From Paenibacillus tritici (GTDB taxonomy: Bacteria > Bacillota > Bacilli > Paenibacillales > Paenibacillaceae): DNA of 64,000 bases. Under the pieces are notes generated by a model. It was not told where the DNA came from and searched no databases. It saw nothing but the letters and a program-made list of their open reading frames with translations. Numbering within the stretch: the first letter of the stretch is position 1; every line of letters starts with the position of its first letter. Positions 1-7,761 of the stretch are shown in pieces. The stretch spans positions 186,001 through 250,000 of the forward strand of contig NZ_JABMKX010000008.1 of the NCBI RefSeq assembly GCF_013204885.1. Reading direction: 5' to 3'. Both the position numbers and the translations under genes were made by a program.

Positions 1-3000
1 TGCGTGGACGGGCTGCCATTGCTGTTCACGATATTCCAGCCGATACCGGTCACCGTCAGATCCGGCCCCGGCGCCGGCAGCACGGATTCATAGCTCTCGA
101 ACTCCAGCCCGCTGACCATGACTTTCCCGCCATTGCCTGCAATTTCAATCCGGTGCAGCCCGTACGCAAGACCCGTCAGCTCATAGACAATTTTGTGGTC
201 GCCCTCCAGACCGGCCTGCGGAATCACTACGGTCTCCTTGTATTCACCGTCCACATAAACATCCGCACTGCCCATATCGCTCTTGATATCCGAACGCCAG
301 CGGACGCCGATGCCGTTGAAGCTGAACCCGGCCGAAGCATCCGGCCCATACGTCACATGGGACACGCCGTTCGGTGCGGTCTCGAACCCGGTATAGTCTA
401 TATAAGCGTGATCATGGGCGACCGGATACCAGTGGGAGAGCGGAACATACAGACCCTCCTCCAGCTTGAAGTAATCAAGATTGGCACCTTTCCCGGCTGA
501 AGTGAAGCTGATCGTGTTATAGCCCGGCTGGAGTGTAATCCCATACTGCCTTGCAGTTATATTGGCTGTCCAGCTTCCCGTGGAGGGCAGGGTAACCGTG
601 GACTGCTTCACTCCGTTCACGAGGATATTTTTCTTAGAATCCTCATTGGAAGCGTATACAATAGTTAAGGTATAGCTTCCGCCGTTCGCAGAATCGAAGC
701 CTTGGATCGCCAGGCCCCCGCTATGCGTCTGCTCGACGACCTTGCCGCCCGAGGCGCTGCTGTTGTTGCCGGTCCTTAGCGGAAGTGCAAAAGCGGTAGC
801 TTCAGCCTCGAATTTGGACGGATCTCCCGCGGCATGAGGCGTAACCGGCATGACCGCTGTAGTTGCAGACACGGCTGCGCTGAGGGGCGATTCATTGCCG
901 GAGTCATCCACAGCCTGAACCGTGTAGCTGTAAGTGGTCTGCGGAGCCACCGTGTAGTCACTCCAGAAGGTCAGGCGTCCGGGAATATTCATTACCGGAA
1001 CGGTTCCGCCGTCACGGTACACATTGTAGCTTACAACCGCATCATTATCCGTTGAGGCATTCCAGGTCAGCCTGATTTGCTCATGGCTTACTGCCGCTGC
1101 CGACAGACTGGCTGGCGCAGAGGGTGCGGTGTTCTCCTGTTCATCCAGAATATACTGGACGGTCTCCCCGGCACCGAGTGACACTGTAAGTGTAATATAC
1201 GGCGATGCTGTAAGCTGAACCCGGGAATAGGCGGCAGCATAGGTATCGCCTGGACCGAACCGTTCACCGGTATACGTTCCGCTGGACGGCATCGCAACCC
1301 GGACCTCCATGGTTACCGGCGATGTCTCAAAGTTGACGAAATTCAGCAGAATTTTATCGGAAGAAGCACCTATAGCCGTAGTCCCCAGCGCCGAGGTATC
1401 GACTGCGCGGACATACGCTTTTTGCCCGGTTAATGAAGATGCATTGAGAACCTCGTAGGGGAGCGGACTTCCATGGGTAGCATAGGCGGCGGCCAGTCTG
1501 CGGAATGTCTTCAGCCGGGTCTCCCCCGATTCGTTGATATTGGCGGGCACTGCTGCCGTGTCCTCATAGCGGTGCGAATTCCAGTTGATCGCGGAATCGA
1601 ACAGGCCAAATTCCGTCCCGTCGTTGAAGAAAGCCGCATGCTGCATAATATGGTCCACATAACCGATATTCCCGCGCAGCTCCCGGTCAAAAGCAGAAGC
1701 AAACCTGTAAGCAAACGTCCCGTATTTCGTATTGTCGGAATGGTTGTCATTGCTGCCGGTCTCACTCATCGCCATTTCCTTGCCGAAGCCTTCGTCTGAA
1801 TCGCCATAGACCCGCAGATTCTCATACAGGCTTCCGCCCGGCAACGGCTGAACCCCGGTGCCTCCGTAGCTGTGGCCGTTGGTCACATCCGACAGTGCTT
1901 CAATCGCGGCCCGCTGGGCGGCATCCCGTTCCCAGCCGTCAGGTGTCCCGTTATACGGCCAGTACGCCCAGCCGGGGGCGACAATCTTCAGATACGGCTG
2001 GCTGTTACTCTGCCTCTCCTCATCCATCAGCTCGTGAAGCGCCAGCACCGCCTTCTGTGCCCAGCCGAACAATCCGGGCTCATTGCCTGTCTCGGCATAC
2101 TGATACAGATCGCCGAATTTGCTGACAAATCCGCTGTAATAGCTCCGCAGCGCCGGGCTGATAGTGCCTGCGGCCAGCTCACTGTTACTCTTCCAGTTGC
2201 CACCTATAATATTGACCATCGGCGCAAGGTTGAGGTCACGCAGCGTCTCCAGATAGGTCCGTCCCTGCGGGTCCCAGCCTGCGCTGGTATCCGACCAGAA
2301 GGAGGTGCGCATCCAGTTGCCGCTGTAGGCGATGCCCAGCCACTTGGTCATCGGCGCCAGATGCCGGATCGCATGCTCGTCATACCTGAAGGTCGACGCG
2401 GCAATGGTGCTTCCCAGATGCACATACCTTCCATGAATAGGCTCAGCGGGCTGCTCAGCCAGTGCATCCAGCCTGAGATAATCCCACTCGAACCACAGGT
2501 ACCGGTCTCCGTCATAACCGGGAGACTGCGGATCGGCATATAACCCGCGGTCCAGAACCAGCTTAAGCTCATTCCCTCCGGCCTGCAGCATTTCCCGGGG
2601 AATGTAGAGTCTGTAGGTTTCTTTCCAGGTGCGCGAAAGGGGGGTCTCGCCGTCATTCAGCCCGGTAATCTGGATCAGCCCGCTGAAGCTGCCGTTGGTG
2701 AACACTGCCAGCTGTGGAATGGCGGTGCTTGCATCCAGTACCCTGAAGCTGAACTCCACGCCATAGAGCGGAACTTCTGTTAGATTGAAGGTGAGACTCA
2801 TCGTCCCGTTGCGGTCCAGCTTCATTCCGCGGGAGATGGTATTCCAGTTCTCGGAGCTTACGGGGAGGGGAATATTCTCACTGTACACATCTTGAAATAC
2901 CGTGAATTCAGAGGAGCTGTTATCCTGCTCGCCCACCTGCCAGAGCAGCCCGAACGGCAGATAGGTATCCTCTGTGACTGTACTATTAAGCATCGAATCA

Positions 3001-3164
3001 GCATTAGGCGCAGGCGGCGGGAGCTCCGCCGTGGATTCGTTGTTTTCCATCACAATCGCACCTGACGGTGGTCCGGCAGAATGAATCCAACCGGCCGGCA
3101 TCAGAGCGGACATCAGCACCAGAACAGTAATGAGCAATTTGCCTGTAATTCTCTGAATTCGCAT
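1..3164 (-). CDS. Large secreted multidomain glycosidase (clan GH-A-like) with FN3 and carbohydrate-binding modules; 3' end beyond window
   Basis: Open frame of at least 1054 codons, starting at ATG 3164 (GAGAGGGTG ribosome site) and leaving the window at base 1 without a stop. The first 29 residues form a signal peptide. An Asn-Glu-Pro motif near residue 360 and a Ser-Glu-Thr-Gly motif near residue 466 fit the acid/base and nucleophile glutamates of clan GH-A (beta/alpha)8 enzymes. A fibronectin type III module follows at about 676-770. Two beta-rich regions (about 785-910 and 920-1040, the first opening FEAEA) look like CBM6/CBM35-type binding modules. It lies 133 bp downstream of an ABC transporter operon on the same strand, so it probably attacks the polymer whose fragments that transporter imports. 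The GH family and substrate cannot be named from the sequence alone. Confidence 0.8.
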   Translation of the reverse strand, partial: MRIQRITGKLLITVLVLMSALMPAGWIHSAGPPSGAIVMENNESTAELPPPAPNADSMLNSTVTEDTYLPFGLLWQVGEQDNSSSEFTVFQDVYSENIPLPVSSENWNTISRGMKLDRNGTMSLTFNLTEVPLYGVEFSFRVLDASTAIPQLAVFTNGSFSGLIQITGLNDGETPLSRTWKETYRLYIPREMLQAGGNELKLVLDRGLYADPQSPGYDGDRYLWFEWDYLRLDALAEQPAEPIHGRYVHLGSTIAASTFRYDEHAIRHLAPMTKWLGIAYSGNWMRTSFWSDTSAGWDPQGRTYLETLRDLNLAPMVNIIGGNWKSNSELAAGTISPALRSYYSGFVSKFGDLYQYAETGNEPGLFGWAQKAVLALHELMDEERQSNSQPYLKIVAPGWAYWPYNGTPDGWERDAAQRAAIEALSDVTNGHSYGGTGVQPLPGGSLYENLRVYGDSDEGFGKEMAMSETGSNDNHSDNTKYGTFAYRFASAFDRELRGNIGYVDHIMQHAAFFNDGTEFGLFDSAINWNSHRYEDTAAVPANINESGETRLKTFRRLAAAYATHGSPLPYEVLNASSLTGQKAYVRAVDTSALGTTAIGASSDKILLNFVNFETSPVTMEVRVAMPSSGTYTGERFGPGDTYAAAYSRVQLTASPYITLTVSLGAGETVQYILDEQENTAPSAPASLSAAAVSHEQIRLTWNASTDNDAVVSYNVYRDGGTVPVMNIPGRLTFWSDYTVAPQTTYSYTVQAVDDSGNESPLSAAVSATTAVMPVTPHAAGDPSKFEAEATAFALPLRTGNNSSASGGKVVEQTHSGGLAIQGFDSANGGSYTLTIVYASNEDSKKNILVNGVKQSTVTLPSTGSWTANITARQYGITLQPGYNTISFTSAGKGANLDYFKLEEGLYVPLSHWYPVAHDHAYIDYTGFETAPNGVSHVTYGPDASAGFSFNGIGVRWRSDIKSDMGSADVYVDGEYKETVVIPQAGLEGDHKIVYELTGLAYGLHRIEIAGNGGKVMVSGLEFESYESVLPAPGPDLTVTGIGWNIVNSNGSPST

Positions 3165-3227
3165 ATTAACACCCTCTCTTATGATCAGATAGGGGCTCCC
3201 CAAGGGCTGGATCAGCGAAAGAGAATA

Positions 3228-3277
3228 CCCGGTATCCGCGGCAGGCGGCCGCTGGGACTGCTGCTCTGAATACCGGG
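3228..3277 (-). terminator. Inverted repeat between solute-binding gene and glycosidase
   Basis: CCCGGTAT (3228-3235) and ATACCGGG (3270-3277) form an 8-bp stem enclosing a 34-nt GC-rich loop, just downstream of the binding-protein stop. There is no strong U-tract, so it may attenuate or stabilise the 3' end of the upstream message rather than fully terminate it. Confidence 0.4.
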
Positions 3278-3297
3278 CGTGCTATGGCCATAGCTGC

Positions 3298-4851
3298 TTA
3301 TTTGGCGGCCAGAAAAGCATCGAGCTGACTCTGAATTTCGGTAATCACAGCGTCCAGGCCGGCGGCCTTCAGCTTGCTGTTCATTTCCTTCAGGACCGGT
3401 TCAGGGTCCTTTTCCCCGGAGTACAGGGTGTTCTTATACTGCTTCGTGATATTGATCAGGGCACCGATCTGTGACTGCACCTTGGTCGAATCGAAGACAA
3501 ATCCGATCACCGGCGATACGGCGGCGTTCTTGTTCCAGTCCGTGTACAGCTGCACGCGCTTAGGATCTTCGTCCTTGTTGAGGTAGTTCAGCAGCACGTT
3601 GCCGATCATCCAGGAGGATACGGAATTGTAGCCGCTCTCGGGAATGAATTCCACCGTGTTATTCTCCAGCTTCTTGTAATGCTTGCCTTCAATGCCGAAG
3701 GTCAGCAGGTTGTAGAGCACCGGATCGGTATGAATCAGATTCATGAACATCATGGCCCGTTCAGGGTTTTTGGAGGTTCTGGAGATGGCGAGCATTGAGC
3801 CTTGCAGACTCTTGGTGCTGACCCCCACCGGCAGCAGCGTCTTGATGATCATCGGCTTCTCGGCAAGCCGGGTCCAGTCATTGGTGGAGGTCGGATTCAT
3901 GTTGCCGTAGACGAACCAGGCCTTGCCGCTTTTGACCGCATCCTTCAGCTCCGTCTTGTCTGTGGCCCCGTTCTTGTTAATATAACCTGCTTCATACCAG
4001 CTGCGGATCAGCTTCAGCCGTTCCACAATCTCCGGCGTATCGTATTCGTTGAATACCTTCATCGTCTTGTAGTCGAGCAGGGTCGGTATTTCATTGCTGC
4101 CGTCGAGATCCTCACTGTCCGGATAGGCGGTGAACCAGTGCAGGCTGTCGGTATGGTTCATGAACAGCGGCGAGAGAGCCGGTTCCTTCTCCTTAATCGT
4201 CTTCAGCATCGGTTCAATATCCTCCAGCTTCTTGATGCTGTTGACATCGAAGCCGTATTTATCCACAATCGCCTTGTCAAAAGCAAACCCGACCGACTGC
4301 CCCAGCTCCTTCTCGGTTGGAATCGCGTACAAATGTCCGTTCACCGTAGCGGCCTGGAGATAGGCCGGATTAATCTGTGCCTTCGTCTCCTTGGCATAGG
4401 TGTCGATCAGCTCCTCCAGCGGCAGGTACGCTCCCTTGGCGGCATTGGTCATGAAGTTCCAGGTATAGACCATATCGAACACTTCGCCGGACTGGATCAT
4501 CAGGTTGACCTTGTCGGCGGGTTTATCCCAGCTTAGCTGGTTAATCTTGAGGGTGGCATTGATTTTATCCTTCAGGTAAGCATTGATCTCCTGCTCAACA
4601 GCAGCTACATCCTTATCCGGCCCGCCTGGCAGATACAGTGACAGCTCTACCGGTTCCAGCCCATCCGGCGCTTCTGTCCCGGCCGCTTCCGTTGCTGTGG
4701 CTTCCTTCGTGGCTGCCGGAGCTGTGGTGCTCTCTCCTGTTTTCTCTGTAGGCGCAGCCGGATTGTTGTTATTGCCGGAGCATCCGGCCAGGGTGAACCC
4801 CGCCATTAGCACCAATGACAGCAGCAGACCTGTGACTTTTTTACCTGCCAT
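3298..4851 (-). CDS. LplA-type carbohydrate ABC transporter substrate-binding lipoprotein
   Basis: 517-residue lipoprotein. The first 24 residues are a signal peptide with lipobox LAGC (Cys24), followed by a Pro/Thr/Ala/Glu-rich linker (about 30-65) and a family 1 extracellular solute-binding fold. The start is ATG 4851, which follows GGAGGAAAAAGT; an in-frame upstream extension of 24 residues lacks a signal sequence and a ribosome site. It is third in an operon behind two LplB/LplC-type permeases (52-bp gap) and precedes a secreted glycosidase, so it should capture oligosaccharides on the outer face of the membrane. No ATPase gene is nearby, typical of CUT1 systems that use a shared MsmX-type ATPase. 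The ligand is unknown. Confidence 0.9.
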   Translation of the reverse strand: MAGKKVTGLLLSLVLMAGFTLAGCSGNNNNPAAPTEKTGESTTAPAATKEATATEAAGTEAPDGLEPVELSLYLPGGPDKDVAAVEQEINAYLKDKINATLKINQLSWDKPADKVNLMIQSGEVFDMVYTWNFMTNAAKGAYLPLEELIDTYAKETKAQINPAYLQAATVNGHLYAIPTEKELGQSVGFAFDKAIVDKYGFDVNSIKKLEDIEPMLKTIKEKEPALSPLFMNHTDSLHWFTAYPDSEDLDGSNEIPTLLDYKTMKVFNEYDTPEIVERLKLIRSWYEAGYINKNGATDKTELKDAVKSGKAWFVYGNMNPTSTNDWTRLAEKPMIIKTLLPVGVSTKSLQGSMLAISRTSKNPERAMMFMNLIHTDPVLYNLLTFGIEGKHYKKLENNTVEFIPESGYNSVSSWMIGNVLLNYLNKDEDPKRVQLYTDWNKNAAVSPVIGFVFDSTKVQSQIGALINITKQYKNTLYSGEKDPEPVLKEMNSKLKAAGLDAVITEIQSQLDAFLAAK

Positions 4852-4903
4852 ACTTTTTCCTCCCCTTGATGGAACAATATATGCTAATCGGTGGATGCCG
4901 AGG

Positions 4904-5797
4904 TTAGCCTTTAATGGAGCCAAGCGTCAATCCTTTGATGAAATACCGCTGGAAGAACGGGTAGGCCAGCACAATCGGGCCAATGCCGATCAGCGCCATC
5001 GCCATGCGGATAGTTTCCCCCGGCAATTTGGCCAGCTCTGTGGCCGAGCCTTGAATCAGTGCCCCGTTGCGGCTCAGGTAGTCGGCCTGGGAGATCATTT
5101 TGTACATGAGGTATTGCAGGGAGTAGAGGTCTGTATCGGTGATGAAGATCATGCTGTTGAACCAGTCGTTCCAGTAATGCAGGGTATTGAACAGCCCAAT
5201 CGTGGCGAAGACCGGCAGGGACAGCGGAAATACAATCTTGAAGAAGGTCCGCAGCTCCCCGGCCCCGTCGATGGTGGAGGCTTCAATCAGCGCGGGCGGA
5301 ACACTCATCTGGAAGTAGGTCTTCATAATCAGCACATTGAACGGAGACAGCAGCATCGGCACAATGAGCGCCCAGATGGAGTTCTTGAGATCCAGCACCT
5401 GGGTGTAGACCATATACCACGGCACCAGCCCGCCGCCGAACAGCATGGTGAAGAAGATCAGGAAGGCGAAGAGCCCCCGGTAGCGGAAGTCGGCCCGCGA
5501 GATCGGATACGCATACAGGGAAGAGATGAACACACTGACCAGCGTTCCGGTAATAGTGACGAAGAACGAGATGCCGTAGGCTCGCAGCACCACGCTGTAA
5601 TCCTTGAAGATATAAGCGTAAGCCTCCAGGCTAAGCTTCTCCGGGATGAACTGATATCCGTTACGCACAATGTAATCGTAATCCGTAATGGAGATCATGA
5701 AGACGAGGACAATCGGCAGCAGGCAGGCCAGAGACAGGATGATAAAAATAACATGGAGGAGGATGTTGGTGAATCTGGATATTTCGTTATTCGCCAC
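4904..5797 (-). CDS. Carbohydrate ABC transporter permease, LplC/YtcP type
   Basis: Inner-membrane CUT1 permease with about six hydrophobic segments. The EAA loop (EASTIDGAGELRTFFKIVFP) that contacts the ATPase is well preserved, and the C-terminus ends KGLTLGSIKG, typical of this subfamily. I place the start at GTG 5797, preceded by AAGGAG with 9-nt spacing, giving 297 residues. The upstream in-frame ATG at 5824 has no convincing ribosome site and overlaps that Shine-Dalgarno sequence. It pairs with the LplB-type permease 46 bp upstream to form the heterodimeric channel. Confidence 0.9.
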   Translation of the reverse strand: MANNEISRFTNILLHVIFIILSLACLLPIVLVFMISITDYDYIVRNGYQFIPEKLSLEAYAYIFKDYSVVLRAYGISFFVTITGTLVSVFISSLYAYPISRADFRYRGLFAFLIFFTMLFGGGLVPWYMVYTQVLDLKNSIWALIVPMLLSPFNVLIMKTYFQMSVPPALIEASTIDGAGELRTFFKIVFPLSLPVFATIGLFNTLHYWNDWFNSMIFITDTDLYSLQYLMYKMISQADYLSRNGALIQGSATELAKLPGETIRMAMALIGIGPIVLAYPFFQRYFIKGLTLGSIKG

Positions 5798-5843
5798 GGA
5801 TTTACACTCCTTCTTAGGATACATACGCCGCCTGGATATTTTG

Positions 5844-6833
5844 CTAAAATACAGCCTGATCCCTATCGACCTTGCGCACGATCCAGTTCGAGCCGAGGAC
5901 CAGGAAGAAACCGACCACCGATTGGTATAATCCGGCCGCTGCGGACATCCCCAGATTGCCCATATTAATCAGCGCGTTATAGACGTAGGTGTCGATGACC
6001 AGCGTTGTCGGGTACAGTGCCCCGGAATTCAATGTGGTCTGGTAGAACAGCCCGAAGTCGGAGCGGAAGATCCCGCCGATTGCCAGAATCGTGGTGATAA
6101 TAATGACCGGCCGGATCAGCGGAATGGTGATATGCAGAATCTGCTTCCACTTGGTGGCTCCGTCAATCAGGGCCGCTTCATAATACTCGTTGTCAATACC
6201 GATGATGGCCGCGAGGTAGATGACACAGCCATAGCCCACCCCTTTCCAGAGGTTAACCAGCGGCAGAATGAACGGCCAGTACTTCGGCTCGGAATACCAG
6301 TTCAGCTCATCCAGCCCGAACAGGGCGAAGATTCCTTTGTTAATGAAACCGTATTCAACATTCAAGAAGGCGAACACAAGATAGCTTACTACCACCATCG
6401 ACAGAAAGTACGGGAAGAACATGATACTCTGATAAAATTTGGCGGCCAGCTTGTTCCTCAGCTCATTCAGGGCAACCGCAATGGACACGGCGATGACCAG
6501 ATTGAGAATGATAAACACGAAGTTGTAGAGCACCGTATTGCGGGTAATAATCCAGGCATCCGAGGTGGCGAACAGGAATTTGAAGTTATCCAGCCCCACC
6601 CACGGACTGCCGAGAATCCCGTCCACATAGTTGATATTCTTGAAGGCAATGATGATCCCGAACATCGGCAGATAATTATTGACCAGCAAAAACACCACAC
6701 CCGGCAGCAGCATCAGCAGCAGAACCTTGTGCTTGCGCAGATGCTTCAGCATGGGCTTCTTTCTCTTGTTCCGGCCTACCGGCAGGCTGCCGCTGCCCGG
6801 ATTAGCCATACTTTTCTTATCCTCTGTAATCAT
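5844..6833 (-). CDS. Carbohydrate ABC transporter permease, LplB type
   Basis: 329-residue first gene of the operon. A Lys/Arg-rich N-terminal tail (about 20-35) precedes six hydrophobic segments. The EAA loop reads EAALIDGATKWKQILHITIP. The start ATG 6833 follows AGGAGG at 8-nt spacing. As the promoter-proximal gene it is preceded by about 130 bp of ordinary sequence and then a 51-bp repeat array, so the array lies upstream of, or within, the leader of this operon. Typical partner order LplB-LplC-LplA is kept. Confidence 0.9.
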   Translation of the reverse strand: MITEDKKSMANPGSGSLPVGRNKRKKPMLKHLRKHKVLLLMLLPGVVFLLVNNYLPMFGIIIAFKNINYVDGILGSPWVGLDNFKFLFATSDAWIITRNTVLYNFVFIILNLVIAVSIAVALNELRNKLAAKFYQSIMFFPYFLSMVVVSYLVFAFLNVEYGFINKGIFALFGLDELNWYSEPKYWPFILPLVNLWKGVGYGCVIYLAAIIGIDNEYYEAALIDGATKWKQILHITIPLIRPVIIITTILAIGGIFRSDFGLFYQTTLNSGALYPTTLVIDTYVYNALINMGNLGMSAAAGLYQSVVGFFLVLGSNWIVRKVDRDQAVF

Positions 6834-6960
6834 GCCTTCCGCCTCCTGATTCCTTCAGCAGTTCCTCTCTTCCATGTCTTAAGTGTAGCCGCAGAAGGAC
6901 CGATGCTAAATAAGGCCATCTATAATAAAAGTTCAAAATCCTACGGAGTTTCGATCGGGC

Positions 6961-7598
6961 GGCTACCGTCCGCTTCCGGCGGATTGGAGTGCACTTTTGC
7001 TCTTCCGGGGCGACTGCCGCCCGCTTCCGGCGGAATGGGGTGCACTTTTGCTCCTCCTTGGGCGACTGCCGCCCGCTTTAGGCGGATTGGGGTGCACTTT
7101 TGTTCCTCCGGGGCGACTGCCGCCCGTTTCCGGCGGATTGAGGTGCACTTTTGCTCCTCCTTGGGCGACTACCGCCCGTTTCCGGCGGATTGGGGTGCAC
7201 TTTTGCTCTTCCGGAGCGGCTGCCGTCCGTTTTCGGACGCATCAGAGGGATTTATCCCTCTCATTCCCGCACATCGCCCGCTTCCAGACGCATCAGAGGG
7301 ATTTATCCCTCTCATTTCCGCACATCGCCTGCTTCCGGCCGCATCAGAGGGATTTATCCCTCTCATTTCCGCACATCGCCCCCTTCCGGACGCATCAGAG
7401 GGATTTATCCCTCTCATTCCCGCACATCGCCCGCTTCCGGCCGCATCGGAGGGATTTATCCCTCTCATTTCCGCACATCGCCGGCTTCCGGCCGCATCAG
7501 AGGGATTTATCCCTCTCATTCCCGCACATCGCCCGCTTCCGGCGAATTCAGAGGGATTTATCCCTTTCATTCCCGCACATCGCCCGCTTCCGGCTTAA
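6961..7598. repeat. Tandem array 1 of 51-bp units: five A-type then seven B-type
   Basis: A units carry GTGCACTTTTG at 6989, 7040, 7092, 7143 and 7195 (51-52 bp apart). B units carry the hairpin AGAGGGATTTATCCCTCT at 7244, 7295, 7346, 7397, 7448, 7499 and 7550, exactly 51 bp apart. Both types share a GCCCGCTTCCGG segment in the same phase, so B continues the register of A. The 51-bp period (17 codons) keeps several frames open, producing long repetitive ORFs on both strands that I do not believe are genes. A second array of the same architecture lies at 40890-41262. Confidence 0.95.
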
Positions 7599-7675
7599 GA
7601 TGAGTTAGCACTCCTGTCGTAATCAACATGAATCCCCCCGAAAGTTGAATTAAGCGTAAGCGGGCACATCCAAGC

Positions 7676-7724
7676 AACACAAAGGGTGCTCCACGATTGA
7701 TAGCTGTGGAACACCCTTTGTGTT
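7676..7724. terminator. Strong hairpin terminator after the collagen-like gene
   Basis: AACACAAAGGGTG/CACCCTTTGTGTT arms form a long near-perfect stem with an 11-nt loop starting at 7695. It lies 38 bp downstream of the collagen-like stop codon (minus strand), separating that gene from the repeat array. Confidence 0.8.
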
Positions 7725-7761
7725 TAGCTGAAACTTATCTTGCCGGTCTGATTTGATGTGA

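Noticed and set aside
6961..7598. CRISPR array
   Set aside because: Period is constant but there are no unique spacers; the whole unit repeats and no cas genes are present.
6997..7608. Long repetitive open frames through array 1 on both strands (17-residue repeats)
   Set aside because: A 51-bp period keeps many frames open by itself; the A block alternates 51 and 52 bp, which breaks any single frame, and no ribosome site supports them.
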